A stretch of DNA of 64,000 nt from an uncultured Caldilineaceae bacterium (GTDB lineage Bacteria > Chloroflexota > Anaerolineae > Caldilineales > Caldilineaceae), in assembly GCA_958295915.1 (NCBI GenBank), contig OY282381.1, positions 456,722 through 520,721 of the forward strand. Direction: 5' to 3'. Every line of letters starts with the position of its first letter. Position 1 is the first letter of the stretch. The notes beneath the pieces are model-generated. The model did no database searches, was not told the origin of the DNA, and worked only from the letters and a program-made list of their open reading frames with translations. Both the position numbers and the translations under genes were made by a program. Positions 49,868 to 59,207 of this stretch are shown here, piece after piece.

Positions 49868-49949
49868 AGGCCAAATCTCTGCCTCGATTGTGCGAACCGA
49901 TCCAGATCTGACCGGGATAGCATAGCACAGAACATTTTTATGGATCAAT

Positions 49950-50795
49950 TCAGGGATTGGTCTGTACCCGCGCGTAGCGTTCGAAGAGGTAAGAGATCGG
50001 CTGGTCGGTGAAGACGGCGTTGTGATCCAGCAGTGAATCCGCAGGAAATTCGTTCTGGCAGTCTGCGCTGTACAGGAGCGGGCCGGGCGATTTCAGCCAT
50101 GCCATCTGATGCACCATCGCGATCATATGCCGCACATGATCCGAATGATTGGGCATGCCCCGATGCCACAGGCGTATATCCCGGATGAGCAGACTGCCTT
50201 TGGTTGTATTGGCCCGCACCGGCGCGACAATCTCCCGGCGGCGGGCTTCCGTCTGCGGGTGGATACGCCGCTGATCGCTCACCAGCAGATGTGTGCCCGG
50301 CCACAGTTCCGTAGCCCCGTTCTCCGCGGTCACGTCCACCAGACAGACATTGACAACGAGCGTCACGGCCGGATGCGGCTCCTTCATCTGCGGGAAGAGA
50401 TGCGGCCCGTCCGCGTGGAGGGGTTGGAGGCCACTGCCAGGGCCATTGCAATTGCCGTTGTAGTAACGGTTGCACATCCCATCGCCGAGGAGTGCATGGG
50501 TCACCTGCGCGGCGAAGGGATTGGCCACCACATCTCGAAAGACATACGGCGCGAAGGGGGGCGGTCCCTGTTGCAAATGGCCTTCGACCCGCCCGGCCCC
50601 ACCCCATTTCCGGGCGTCGATCAGAGTTTGCGAGTCGGCATCCATACGCTCGCGCATGATGTCCAGATGGGTAAGGTCGATGACATCTGTCAGGATGACA
50701 TAGCCATCCTCGCGCACGGCCCGCAGGGCCTGAGACAGATGCGCGTCCGTCAGCCGTTCCCTCTTCCGTTCTGGTGGTGTGACCGCTATCTCCAT
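49950..50795 (-). CDS. Phytanoyl-CoA dioxygenase (PhyH) family protein (second)
   Basis: A 281-residue Fe(II)/2-oxoglutarate dioxygenase. The facial triad is traceable as HAD in [13 protein letters not shown] and His in [16 protein letters not shown]. The N-terminus ([20 protein letters not shown]) is longer than in the paralogue at 7285-8073, and sequence similarity between the two is limited to motifs. Substrate is unknown. It is divergently transcribed from the isomerase at 50831, with only 35 bases between the start codons, so the promoters must be compact or overlapping. Confidence 0.85.
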   Translation of the reverse strand: MEIAVTPPERKRERLTDAHLSQALRAVREDGYVILTDVIDLTHLDIMRERMDADSQTLIDARKWGGAGRVEGHLQQGPPPFAPYVFRDVVANPFAAQVTHALLGDGMCNRYYNGNCNGPGSGLQPLHADGPHLFPQMKEPHPAVTLVVNVCLVDVTAENGATELWPGTHLLVSDQRRIHPQTEARRREIVAPVRANTTKGSLLIRDIRLWHRGMPNHSDHVRHMIAMVHQMAWLKSPGPLLYSADCQNEFPADSLLDHNAVFTDQPISYLFERYARVQTNP

Positions 50796-50818
50796 TCGCG
50801 CATCCTCCTCGGATCGGG

Positions 50819-50824
50819 TATACT
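50819..50824 (+). promoter_or_regulatory. -10 element suggesting a leaderless isomerase transcript
   Basis: TATACT ends seven bases before the ATG at 50831, so transcription would begin at or next to the start codon. No Shine-Dalgarno sequence precedes the ATG. Confidence 0.4.
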
Positions 50825-50830
50825 CAGGCT

Positions 50831-51655
50831 ATGAACCTGTCACTCTCGGCCCGGGTGGCCGAAAGCTTCGGCAACAAACGGGTGGCCGCCATCCCGCTGG
50901 CGGATCTGGCCCGCATCGCCTCTGACGCCGGCTACGCCGCGCTCTGTATGCGGCCATCGGTTGTGGGTGTCCACAGCCCGGCCGGCACAGCCGAACAGAC
51001 GCGGCGCAGCGTGGCCGATCGCGGCCTGGCGATTTCGATGGTCACCGCGGATTTCGCCGTGCCGGAAAACGCGGCGGACGGGCCGAACAGTCTGCGGCAG
51101 ATCACGCCCTCATTGGATCTGGCAGACGCGCTGGGCGTCGATCTGATCCGCATCTGCATGAAAACGGAAGCGGACATTGTCCACGCCCAACGGGCCGCGG
51201 ACGAGGCCCAGGAGCGGGGCATCCGCCTGGCCCACCAGAGCCACACGCGCAGCATGTTCGAGACGGTCGAGGGTTCGCTGGCGACGCTTAAGGCGGTAGA
51301 TCGTCCCAATTTCGGCATTATTTACGAGCCGGCCAATCTGGCCTTGTGCGGCCAGGAGTACGGCGAGGCCACATTGCGCGCCTTTCAACCCTATCTGTTC
51401 AATGTATACCTGCAGAACCACACACCGGAGCCGGACGGCCTCCAACCGATGGACACCTGGGTCCAGGGGCGGGTGATGTCCACTCTGCGCCCGCTGGATG
51501 CGCCCGGCGGCATCGACTTCAGCAGCATCTTCAGCGGCCTGCGGGCCATCGGTTACGACGGCTACGTGACTATGCACCAGGCTTTCGGCGGCGCTATGAC
51601 GCCGGAGGAAGCGACCAAGCGCACGGCGGCGTTCCTGCGCCAAATGATAGGCTAA
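50831..51655 (+). CDS. Sugar phosphate isomerase/epimerase (xylose isomerase-like TIM barrel, second)
   Basis: A 274-residue single-domain barrel. Segments typical of the family include VAESFGNKRVAAIPLADLAR, DAGYAALCMRPSVVG, VDLIRICMKTEADIVHA, GIRLAHQSHTRSMFETVEG (metal-site His/Glu region) and IIYEPANLALCGQEYG. The C-terminal segment AIGYDGYVTMHQAFGG keeps the usual position of the last strand but has His/Gln in place of the common Glu. Substrate is unknown. It probably has a leaderless transcript. Similarity to the isomerase at 10856-11629 is at family level only. It faces the dioxygenase gene divergently, a pairing that recurs at the other end of the window. Confidence 0.82.
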   Translation: MNLSLSARVAESFGNKRVAAIPLADLARIASDAGYAALCMRPSVVGVHSPAGTAEQTRRSVADRGLAISMVTADFAVPENAADGPNSLRQITPSLDLADALGVDLIRICMKTEADIVHAQRAADEAQERGIRLAHQSHTRSMFETVEGSLATLKAVDRPNFGIIYEPANLALCGQEYGEATLRAFQPYLFNVYLQNHTPEPDGLQPMDTWVQGRVMSTLRPLDAPGGIDFSSIFSGLRAIGYDGYVTMHQAFGGAMTPEEATKRTAAFLRQMIG

Positions 51656-51698
51656 CCCAGAGCGCTGCCTGAACTTGGCGATTGGCGAACGGGCTGAT

Positions 51699-54600
51699 TC
51701 ACGCCGCCAGTACCCACTCCTTACACAGCAGTTCCGCCTGCTCTAAGACGGTCCGCGTCGCCTTTTCCCGCTTGTCTGGGGGATAGCCATATCTGCGCAG
51801 AATCCGCTTGACGAGCACGCGCATCTGCGCGCGGGCGTTCTCGCGTACGGCCCAATCTATGGTGACGCTCTGTCGCACCTGGCGCACGAGTTCCTGGGCG
51901 ATGGTTTTCAATATTTCATCGCCCAAAACCTGCACCGCGCTATCGTTGACCTCCAGCGCGTCGTAGAAGGCGATCTCATCAGCGGTCAGGCCCAAGGCAT
52001 CGTCACGTCGCTGCGCCGCACGCATCTCTCTGGCCAGTCCGATCAGCTCCTCCAAAATCTGCGCAGTCTCGATCGCCCGGTTTTGGTATTTGCGTATGGC
52101 CTTCTCCAGCATCTCGGCAAAGGAACGCGCCTGGACGACGTTTTTGCCGGCGCTCGTTCTGATTTCATCGTTCAGGAGCTTGCGCAGCAACTCCACGGCC
52201 AGATTGCGCTGCGGAAGCTGCCGCATTTCCTGCAGAAACTCATCGGATAAAATGGAGATATCCGGTTTCTTCAGTCCCACCGTGGCGAATATGTCGATGA
52301 CCTCTTCCGGCGCGATCGCCCGCGACACCAACTGACGAATCGCGCTGTCCATCTCTTCCGGGCCGCTGCCTGCGCCTTCGACCGTCGCTTTGGCCAACCC
52401 GCTGCGCACCTTCTGGAAGAATCCCACCTCATCACGGATCTTGAGCGCCTGCGTGTGCGGCACGGCCAGCGCGAAAGTCTTTGAGAGCGCGTCTACTTCC
52501 CTGAGGTAACGTTCCTTGCCATCCTCCAGCTGAAGGATATGTTCCATGGCGGACGCAATGCCGGCAAGGCGCGCGCGCGGCTCTGCCTGCAGAAGCGCGG
52601 CGTACTCGAAGCCGTGGAACATGCTGGCGACGACTTCATATTTTTCGCGCATGAGGACGACGGCCTCTTCCTGGCGCAAGGCGGCCTCGCCCTGACCGCC
52701 GGCTTCGCTGTAGTCGGCAAGAGCCTGCTGCAACTGGTCCACCAGGCCAAGGTAATCGACCACCAGGCCGCCCGGTTTGTCTTTGAACACGCGGTTCACC
52801 CTGGCTATCGCCTGCATCAGGCCATGCCCGCGCATGGGCTTATCGGCATACATCGTATGCAGGGAGGGACAGTCGAAGCCGGTCAGCCACATATCACGCA
52901 CGATCACCAGCTTCAATGGATCGCCGGGGTCTTTGAAGCGTTTGGCCAGGGCTTCGCGGCGCGGCTTGTTGCGAATATGGGGCTGCCATGCGGCCCTATC
53001 GGATGCGGAACCGGACATGACGATCTTCACCACGCCCTTATCGTCGTCAGGCGCGTGCCAATCCGGACTTCTCTCGACCAGCGCGTTGTAGATATCCACG
53101 CAGATGCGGCGGCTCATGCAGACGAGCATAGCCTTGCCATCCATAGCTGTCAGGCGATCTTCGAAGTGGTTCACCAGGTCTTCGGCAACCAGCGCGATGC
53201 GTTTTTGCGTGCCGACCATCGCCTCCAGCGCGGCCCATTTGGCGCGCAGTTTCTGCTTGTCGGATTCTTCCTCACCCTCGGTGATCTCGGCGAAGGCTGG
53301 GTCGATTTTCGGCTTTTCCTCTTCGCGCAGCGCGATCTTCGCCAGCCGGCTCTCGTAGTAGATGGGAACGGTGGCGCCGTCCTCGACCGCCCTGCGGATA
53401 TCGTACTTGTCGATATAGTCCCCGAAGATCGCCGGTGTGCTGCGGTCGTCACGCTCAATGGGCGTGGCCGTGAAACCGATAAAGGAGGCGTTGGGCAGTG
53501 CATCGTGCAGGTGGCGGGCGAATCCGTCGATCAGGTCGTACTGGCTGCGGTGCGCTTCATCGGCGATGACCACGATGTTGCGCCGCGCCGACAGCTCGGG
53601 GTAGCGGTAGCTTTGCGTGGTGGGTAGGAACTTCTGGATGGTGGTAAAGATCACGCCGCCAGCGGGAACGCGCAACAGCTCCTGCAGATGCGTCCGGCTC
53701 TGCGCCTGCACCGGTGTCTGGCGCAGCAGATCACGGCAGGCTGAAAAGACGCCAAAGAGCTGGTTGTCCAGGTCGTTGCGGTCGGTGATGATGACCAGGG
53801 TGGGATTCTGCATGGCCGGGTGGCGGATGACCTTGCCGGCGAAGAAGACCATCAACAGGCTCTTGCCGCTGCCCTGCGTATGCCAGATCACGCCAATGCG
53901 TTGACCACCGAAATGATCGCTGTCCGGGCCATATGGATCCGTGATCTCGCGCGCGGCAAAGGGGTCGTGTTCGTCCTGTTGCGGAAAGCGGGCATACAGC
54001 AGCTCAGAGTCAGCGTGGGCGCCGCAGGCCGACAGCGTGCATTCGAGCGCTTTGTTCACGGCGTGGAACTGATGGTAGGCGGCCGCCTTCTTGACGATGG
54101 CGGCGCCGTCATCTTCGAACACGACGAAATTGAGCGCCAGATCGAGAAAACGGCGTTTGTCGAAGATGCCTTTGATCAGGATTTCGAGTTCCAATGCGCC
54201 GCGCGGGGCGATCTCTTTGCCGTCTACAGTGCGCCACGGCATGAAGCGATCCCAGCCGCCGGTGAGCGTTCCGCCGCGCGCCTCCAGGCCATCGGAGGCC
54301 ACAAGCAGCTCGTTATAGACGAACAGGCTGGGGATATCGCTCTTGTAGGTCTGCAGCTGGTTGAAGGCGCGGCGGACGGTGGCTTTCTCATCAACAGGGT
54401 TCTTGAGTTCGATCACCGCCAACGGCAGGCCGTTGACGAAAGCCACGATGTCGGGCCGTCGGTTGCTGCGACCCGCAAGGACTGTGAACTGGTCGACGAC
54501 CAGCCAGTCGTTATGTTCCAGATTCTCAAGGTCGAGCAGCCACACCTTGCCGTGCCGCTGGCGGCCTTCGTCCATGTAGGAGACATCGATGCCATCGGTG

Positions 54601-54884
54601 AGCATCCGATGGAAACGGCGGTTGCTCTCAATCAGGCTGGGCGACTCGGAGCGTATGATCTTACGCACAGCCTCGCCGATACCATCCGCCGGCATGTCGG
54701 GGTTGATCGTTTCCAGCGCGCTTTGCAGCCGGGCGTCAAGCACAACCTCTGTATACTTGGCGCGTTCGGCCCTGGCGGCATCGGGCGCGATATCGGGGCC
54801 GTGCGCGACCTGCCAGCCGAGGCCCGCTAACCACTCCAGGGCGGCTTGTTCAACAGTGTTTTCAGACAATCGGGATGCTGTCAT
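51699..54884 (-). CDS. hsdR: Type I restriction enzyme R subunit (HsdR)
   Basis: A 1061-residue protein from ATG 54884 (AGGAG upstream), normal length for HsdR. The N-terminal nuclease domain (residues ~1-250) has the PD-(D/E)xK motif in [16 protein letters not shown]. The SF2 translocase has Walker [41 protein letters not shown] and the later motif [20 protein letters not shown]. HsdR translocates DNA and cleaves it when the complex meets unmodified sites. It is the last gene of the minus-strand island. The reading frame is open upstream to a toxin-like start at 54935, so a 17-residue N-terminal extension is possible. Confidence 0.95.
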   Translation of the reverse strand: MTASRLSENTVEQAALEWLAGLGWQVAHGPDIAPDAARAERAKYTEVVLDARLQSALETINPDMPADGIGEAVRKIIRSESPSLIESNRRFHRMLTDGIDVSYMDEGRQRHGKVWLLDLENLEHNDWLVVDQFTVLAGRSNRRPDIVAFVNGLPLAVIELKNPVDEKATVRRAFNQLQTYKSDIPSLFVYNELLVASDGLEARGGTLTGGWDRFMPWRTVDGKEIAPRGALELEILIKGIFDKRRFLDLALNFVVFEDDGAAIVKKAAAYHQFHAVNKALECTLSACGAHADSELLYARFPQQDEHDPFAAREITDPYGPDSDHFGGQRIGVIWHTQGSGKSLLMVFFAGKVIRHPAMQNPTLVIITDRNDLDNQLFGVFSACRDLLRQTPVQAQSRTHLQELLRVPAGGVIFTTIQKFLPTTQSYRYPELSARRNIVVIADEAHRSQYDLIDGFARHLHDALPNASFIGFTATPIERDDRSTPAIFGDYIDKYDIRRAVEDGATVPIYYESRLAKIALREEEKPKIDPAFAEITEGEEESDKQKLRAKWAALEAMVGTQKRIALVAEDLVNHFEDRLTAMDGKAMLVCMSRRICVDIYNALVERSPDWHAPDDDKGVVKIVMSGSASDRAAWQPHIRNKPRREALAKRFKDPGDPLKLVIVRDMWLTGFDCPSLHTMYADKPMRGHGLMQAIARVNRVFKDKPGGLVVDYLGLVDQLQQALADYSEAGGQGEAALRQEEAVVLMREKYEVVASMFHGFEYAALLQAEPRARLAGIASAMEHILQLEDGKERYLREVDALSKTFALAVPHTQALKIRDEVGFFQKVRSGLAKATVEGAGSGPEEMDSAIRQLVSRAIAPEEVIDIFATVGLKKPDISILSDEFLQEMRQLPQRNLAVELLRKLLNDEIRTSAGKNVVQARSFAEMLEKAIRKYQNRAIETAQILEELIGLAREMRAAQRRDDALGLTADEIAFYDALEVNDSAVQVLGDEILKTIAQELVRQVRQSVTIDWAVRENARAQMRVLVKRILRRYGYPPDKREKATRTVLEQAELLCKEWVLAA

Positions 54885-54935
54885 TCTCCTGGCTCCGACA
54901 GCAGATTCATGCGTGTCGAGGAGGTAGCCGCTCAT
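54885..54935 (-). pseudogene. PIN-toxin 5' stub fused in frame to hsdR
   Basis: ATG 54935 overlaps the antitoxin stop (ATGA), the normal arrangement for a Phd/PIN toxin pair. It encodes MSGYLLDTH, the typical PIN start with the first catalytic Asp, and then loses similarity (ESAVGARR) and runs directly into the HsdR start. Only ~8 codons of the toxin remain. Confidence 0.65.
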
Positions 54936-55207
54936 CCGTCCTCTTGGGCGCTGAATGGAATCTGGCGGCCAGATTCGTGGCGGCTGGGGATTTCCAGGTC
55001 GATCCCACGCGGCCTGTTGTCGACCAGCCACTGGCCCAAGGGCTTGCGGGGCGGCGTTTTTGCGTACCACGCGTCTGCGGGCACGATGACGAATGACCGC
55101 TTTGCGCCGATGCGCTGCGGCCCTTCTTCGGCAAGCTGCAGGATTTCGGATAAACGCGCCTTGGCCTCAGCGACGGTCCAAACGCGGTGGGGCTTGGCGT
55201 TCTTCAA
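54932..55207 (-). CDS. Phd/YefM-family antitoxin
   Basis: A 91-residue protein started by TTG 55207, eight bases after GGAGGAG. The family pattern is clear: [20 protein letters not shown] (DNA-binding helices), then [19 protein letters not shown], the beta segment, and a C-terminal toxin-binding tail rich in charged residues ([19 protein letters not shown]). Phd proteins repress their own operon and neutralise a Doc or PIN toxin. The expected toxin gene is reduced to a stub overlapping the antitoxin stop and merging into hsdR. The antitoxin may now act only as a repressor, possibly affecting hsdR expression. Confidence 0.85.
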   Translation of the reverse strand: MKNAKPHRVWTVAEAKARLSEILQLAEEGPQRIGAKRSFVIVPADAWYAKTPPRKPLGQWLVDNRPRGIDLEIPSRHESGRQIPFSAQEDG

Positions 55208-55242
55208 TGACGGTTCTCCTCCAATCGAGTTATACTTAGTCC

Positions 55243-55248
55243 ATTATA
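55243..55248 (-). promoter_or_regulatory. -10 element for the antitoxin/hsdR transcript
   Basis: A perfect TATAAT on the minus strand about 36 bases before the antitoxin start. Between it and the ribosome-binding site lies ACTAAGTATAACT, a possible imperfect operator half-site pair for Phd autoregulation. Confidence 0.4.
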
Positions 55249-55259
55249 GACCGGTTGGT

Positions 55260-55358
55260 GGAGGGTACCAACAGCGCCTGCGCGCGAACGACCTGCCAAC
55301 CCAAGCCTCCCAGCCAGGCCGGGGCGGCCTGTTCGACGATGGACTCGTAAAGCCTGAA
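55260..55358 (-). pseudogene. hsdR 5'-end fragment #2
   Basis: The minus strand encodes FRLYESIVEQAAPAWLGGLG then WQVVRAQALLVPS, matching HsdR residues ~5-35 ([20 protein letters not shown]). It lies directly downstream of the DUF1828 gene and upstream of the antitoxin promoter. There is no start codon in place and the frame ends soon after. Confidence 0.75.
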
Positions 55359-55362
55359 CCGG

Positions 55363-56148
55363 TTATGCCGCCTTCAGCATCTGTTCGAGTTCATCCGGGC
55401 GGGACCAGAGGGCAACCTCAGACAACGCTTCCACCAATTTGAAATCCTCTCCACGCCATATGTCCGCTGTGTCGTCGAAGAGGGAGACGAAAGCCGTATG
55501 GGGTCGGCTGACTTTCAGGTGATTGAGGTCGCCCCAACCTGCCGCTGCGTGTTCAGTTAGGCGCCGGGCAGCGCTGCGGGAACTCGTACTCAGCAAGAAG
55601 ATGAGCGAAGTTCGAGCGTCGGTATAGGTCTGGTAATCCAGCGTCCATACCCGCTCTGACCTGCCGCTTTGTTTCATGGCACGGTCAAAGGAGATTTGTC
55701 TTTCCTCGAGCCAGTCACCGACCTCGTCCGCCACCGTTTCTCCCGCGCGCGTGCGCAAGGTGAACCAGATGTCCGCGACTCGCACTACGGCCTGCGCGAG
55801 CCGGTGAACTATCTCTCCGAGATTTTCTGGATTTTCGCAGCGCAACGTCAACTGGCCGCGATACAATTCGACACCCAGGGTTAGGCATACGTCATCAACC
55901 AAGCGTCTCTGTTTCGACGATAGCTGTCCGCGGACGGATTGCGTCCCGAGCCAGCCCAGCGCTTCGCCATAGTCGGTAACGATATACCGCCCGCTGCGTT
56001 CGATGACGAAGACATCCACCAAGCCGCCATCAGGGTACATCATTGGCGTTTGTACGCGCGCCCCTTCAGGGGGAGCCGGCGAACACTTGAAAAGCACTGA
56101 CAGGCTGTTGTGAAGCGAAGCGCACAGATCAGCGGCGTTTATACCCAC
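55363..56148 (-). CDS. DUF1828/DUF1829 domain protein
   Basis: About 262 residues if GTG 56148 is the start; the longer open frame to 56307 overlaps an hsdR fragment read in another frame, so it is rejected. The DUF1828 pattern TPMMYPDGGLVDVFVIERSG followed by YIVTDYGEALGWLG is clear, and a DUF1829-like C-terminal part contains WTLDYQTYTDARTSLIFLLS. The family has no established activity, but I recall it near restriction and phage-related loci. GGAG lies close to the GTG, with short spacing. It is enclosed by two hsdR 5' fragments. Confidence 0.75.
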   Translation of the reverse strand: MGINAADLCASLHNSLSVLFKCSPAPPEGARVQTPMMYPDGGLVDVFVIERSGRYIVTDYGEALGWLGTQSVRGQLSSKQRRLVDDVCLTLGVELYRGQLTLRCENPENLGEIVHRLAQAVVRVADIWFTLRTRAGETVADEVGDWLEERQISFDRAMKQSGRSERVWTLDYQTYTDARTSLIFLLSTSSRSAARRLTEHAAAGWGDLNHLKVSRPHTAFVSLFDDTADIWRGEDFKLVEALSEVALWSRPDELEQMLKAA

Positions 56149-56159
56149 ATCTCCATCAG

Positions 56160-56272
56160 AAATGAGCTTGGAGACACTGTCAGCCCGTGGGCGATGCGCC
56201 AGCCCAAGCCGTTCAGGCCGGCCAAGGCTGCTTGCTCGACGGCAGCCTTGGTGAGGGTGATTGTCTGCTCGC
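56160..56272 (-). pseudogene. hsdR 5'-end fragment #1
   Basis: The minus strand encodes EQTITLTKAAVEQAALAGLN then GLGWRIAHGLTVSP, matching HsdR residues ~8-40 ([20 protein letters not shown] and AHGPDIAP). It sits between the 371-residue unknown gene and the DUF1828 gene. It is diverged from fragment #2 and from hsdR, so the copies are not recent duplicates. Confidence 0.75.
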
Positions 56273-56303
56273 CATTCTCTGCTCACCCTTATCCAATGTA
56301 TAC

Positions 56304-57419
56304 TCACTCAGAGATAATCGATGTGATGCGCGGGTTCAGCAAATTCCAATGCTGGCCGACTCGCTCGAGGTCTCCAACAGCGATGACCGGCGCTCTGTCC
56401 GTATGGGCTTTGATGGCTCGCGCGTAATCAGACTGATTCAGAACGGCAGTAACCGATTGAGATTGTCCGTCGATGTCCGCCCGTAGCGTAATTATACCGT
56501 CCGTTTGGTCTTCGTCACGTTTTAGTCTGTGCACAAAGCCGAACAACCGTTCATCTAACTTCGGTTCACGATTTCGGAACGCCCGCGCCGCTTCCCATAA
56601 GATTGGCGCGTCGTCATTGTAAAATTGAATGACATTCCGCGCCCTCTTCCTCGGGTGCGTGCGCGCCCAAGTAAAACTGACATCCAGTGTCGGAAACGGC
56701 TTGATCAACGTAACGAGGGCCTCGCATAAATTGGCGCTTACGCCGTGGGTCACGGCCTCAAAAAAGGCGTTGGCATCTCCACCGACCGCGCTTTCAGTGG
56801 CTTGGCGGGCGGCTTCCAGAGCGCCGGCCAGATGCTTGGTCATCCGCCGTTCGACGGAGTCGTTGTCTACCGTCCAATTCGGGTCGAGCGTTGGCTGCAT
56901 CGGCGGTGGCACAACGGGGGTCAACAGCGTGACGACGAAACTGCCCTGCTCGGTCTGCCCCAGGCGCATCTGGCGCAAATAGTCGCGGGCATCCCTGTTG
57001 GCGCGCGCCCGGTAGAGCGGCTGCGGACTCTGAAACGAGCAGGCTGCGGCCAGGAGCATGTCCCCTGCGCCCCGTATAAAATCGACCCCATCGCTCATGG
57101 CCACAGCGCCATCATCGCTCTCGGGGGCCCGCACTCGGATTACGTCTCGGTCGGCTGTAACCAAGTCTCTGTAAAGAGAAAGTTCGTCCACATCAGCGAC
57201 CTGCGCGAAAATCTCAATGAGTTGCGCTACCACATTGGCGTAATCACCGAGGCGTTGCGTTCGCGGCAGAATAACCTCCGGCAGCCCATCAGCCGCGTAT
57301 ATGTCGGAATGGTCGCCGTAGGCGTCACGCTTGACCCACCCTTCGGCGCGGGCGTAAGCTGAAAGAGCCACTGGCGAAACTGCAAGCAGAGCTTCTCTGT
57401 CCCGTATGCTGACTTTCAT
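56304..57419 (-). CDS. Unrecognised 371-residue protein in the restriction island
   Basis: I do not recognise a family. ATG 57419 follows GGGAGAATCCA, so the longer frame to 57596 is rejected. It is soluble with no signal or membrane segment. The N-terminal part (SIRDREALLAVSPVALSAYA, GWVKRDAYGDHSDIYAAD) leads to a central region with FVVTLLTPVVPPPMQPTLDP and a C-terminal beta-rich part (DGIITLRADIDGQSQSVTAV), ending INPRITSIISE-like. It lies 86 bases downstream of hsdS and upstream of an hsdR fragment. Its position and neighbours suggest a defence-associated cargo gene. Codon use looks similar to its neighbours. Confidence 0.65.
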   Translation of the reverse strand: MKVSIRDREALLAVSPVALSAYARAEGWVKRDAYGDHSDIYAADGLPEVILPRTQRLGDYANVVAQLIEIFAQVADVDELSLYRDLVTADRDVIRVRAPESDDGAVAMSDGVDFIRGAGDMLLAAACSFQSPQPLYRARANRDARDYLRQMRLGQTEQGSFVVTLLTPVVPPPMQPTLDPNWTVDNDSVERRMTKHLAGALEAARQATESAVGGDANAFFEAVTHGVSANLCEALVTLIKPFPTLDVSFTWARTHPRKRARNVIQFYNDDAPILWEAARAFRNREPKLDERLFGFVHRLKRDEDQTDGIITLRADIDGQSQSVTAVLNQSDYARAIKAHTDRAPVIAVGDLERVGQHWNLLNPRITSIISE

Positions 57420-57504
57420 TGGATTCTCCCTTTCCTGGACTGTTCCATCAACATGCGTCGGGAGAATGCCTCTTTTGGGTCTGCAACTGTCAGCAGAGCA
57501 TCGG

Positions 57505-58758
57505 TCATACAACGGCCTCCGCCTGTCTCTCTTCACCCCCCACCCGCAATTCGCCGGAGATGAGCTTGGGCAGCAGGGTGTCGCGCTGGGCGGCAAGGAT
57601 TTGCATCTCTGACGTATTCGCTACTACACGGTCACGAAGTCCTTCAATCTGTTTTGCAAAGACCAGTATAATTGGACGGGGAGGAACGACGAGAGGGAAT
57701 TCGCTTAGGACTTTGGCATTCAGGCTCACACGGGTTGTTCCCAGGCCCCTGCCGCGCACTAGCTCCCAATATCCGTTTGATCGAAGCCAGTACTGAAGAA
57801 AACGGGCGTACACCTCGTGTTTAGGGCGAAAGCGAATCAAATACGACGCGAAGACAGCCTCTTGATCTTCTTCGATCACGACTCCGTGACCGGGATCTGC
57901 CATACGGGCAATGAGAACATCGTCCTTGTACAGGCGGTACTTGTCGAAATTTTTGTCAGTAATCTCGCAGTATGGCACCGCCCCCCATTCAATCCATGCT
58001 TTCTTATTGATGTCGGTGATCCGAAGGAACTTTGGGCCGACAGTTTCATTTTTCGCCGATGCCGTATATCCGTATTGGGGCTTGTGAGACAGATCGCCTA
58101 ACGTTCTAACCCCCCACCCCGCCGGGATCTTCCCCAACTCCGACGGGACCAGCCGATCGGGAAAGATGTCGTACAGCTCCGCCGGCATCCCCGGCCGCGA
58201 CTCGCCGCGTCGCCAGCGGCCCTCCATCTTGGCGCGTATCGGGTCGAAGTCGACGAACCACGATTTGAACAGAGCGCGGGCCATCTCTTCCAGCGTCTCG
58301 TTCATGCGCTGGTTCAGTTCGATCTTGTCGTCCAGCGTCCCCAGAATATGCGCGATGGCCCGCTGCACAGGTTCCTCCGGCACGCGCAACGCGCGCGCAT
58401 GGGCGGCCTTGCGATTTAGTCCCGGAACCGCGCTATCCTCGTTCATGCTCTCTAAGCCGAGAGTCTTTAGCGCGTAGTACTTAAACCTGAGAAGTTGAGG
58501 GTCAATAGCAGTGACGAAGTAGGTTGTATCTATGGGCCAGCACGGAACCGACGAGTAATGAACTGCTCCCACAGTCCCTTTACGACCGATAATGATCGTT
58601 GGCCCATTCGTCAATGCTGCGTCGTGGAATCCGACAACGCCATTTGAACCGAACACGGGTACAGTGCCTGCTGAATTCCGCTCACGCTCCGGCAGGCCCT
58701 TTCCGTAGACAAACGGCGTAAACTCACCAATGGTCGTCGACCTCCACTCGTTCCTCAT
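57505..58758 (-). CDS. hsdS: Type I restriction-modification specificity subunit (HsdS)
   Basis: A 417-residue protein from ATG 58758 (MRNEWRSTTIGEFTPF), with GAGG eight bases upstream; in-frame ATG 58779 and TTG 58785 are alternatives. Two target-recognition domains can be seen: the first with VPVFGSNGVVGFHDAALTNG and IIGRKGTVGAVHYSSVPCWP, the second starting LGKIPAGWGVRTLGDLSHKP. They are separated by the conserved helical spacer LDDKIELNQRMNETLEEMAR and closed by a similar C-terminal helix (KQIEGLRDRVVANTSEMQIL). HsdS sets the bipartite recognition sequence for HsdM and HsdR. It is separated from hsdM by ~2.7 kb of inserted genes. Confidence 0.93.
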   Translation of the reverse strand: MRNEWRSTTIGEFTPFVYGKGLPERERNSAGTVPVFGSNGVVGFHDAALTNGPTIIIGRKGTVGAVHYSSVPCWPIDTTYFVTAIDPQLLRFKYYALKTLGLESMNEDSAVPGLNRKAAHARALRVPEEPVQRAIAHILGTLDDKIELNQRMNETLEEMARALFKSWFVDFDPIRAKMEGRWRRGESRPGMPAELYDIFPDRLVPSELGKIPAGWGVRTLGDLSHKPQYGYTASAKNETVGPKFLRITDINKKAWIEWGAVPYCEITDKNFDKYRLYKDDVLIARMADPGHGVVIEEDQEAVFASYLIRFRPKHEVYARFLQYWLRSNGYWELVRGRGLGTTRVSLNAKVLSEFPLVVPPRPIILVFAKQIEGLRDRVVANTSEMQILAAQRDTLLPKLISGELRVGGEERQAEAVV

Positions 58759-58811
58759 GCCTGCTCTGCCCTCTATCATCGACAAGGGTGCTTATTCTGA
58801 TTACCAATCTT

Positions 58812-59207
58812 TTATTGTGCTGAATTTCCTCTTAGCTGGCCCAAGCAATCAGCAAGTAGTGTACCTGTAATCTCGCTGGAAAGGAAACAAATCTTGCGGC
58901 CCAGCACGGGAAGGTATGTTTCCAAAACGTCCCACACCAGCCGGTCATCGACGTCAGCGTACTGGTGGATGAGAACATTTCGGAAGGCGATGATGCGTTG
59001 GTACCCACTGATCCGGGTAGCCACCGCTTCGTCAAGCCTAGCCAGTTGGCCCAATGCCTCACCGATGACCTCAAACTTACGCTCGACCGCCGCGCGCAGC
59101 ATGGCGTCGCGTTCGTACTCTCCAAATGACTTGCCGGTGGTGAACTCTCTCAGCAAGCCGATAGCCTGCTGGATGTCATACAGATACTTTCTGGCCTCAA
59201 GCCTCAT
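58812..59207 (-). CDS. hepT: HepT-like RNase toxin (DUF86 family)
   Basis: A 131-residue all-helical HEPN protein. The catalytic R-x4-6-H motif is intact as RNVLIHQYAD. The N-terminus RLEARKYLYDIQQAIGLLRE is typical of the family. HepT cleaves RNA or tRNA and is kept inactive by AMPylation by the MntA nucleotidyltransferase, whose gene overlaps its start by 11 bases. The pair appears complete and functional. It follows directly upstream of hsdS on the minus strand. Confidence 0.9.
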   Translation of the reverse strand: MRLEARKYLYDIQQAIGLLREFTTGKSFGEYERDAMLRAAVERKFEVIGEALGQLARLDEAVATRISGYQRIIAFRNVLIHQYADVDDRLVWDVLETYLPVLGRKICFLSSEITGTLLADCLGQLRGNSAQ

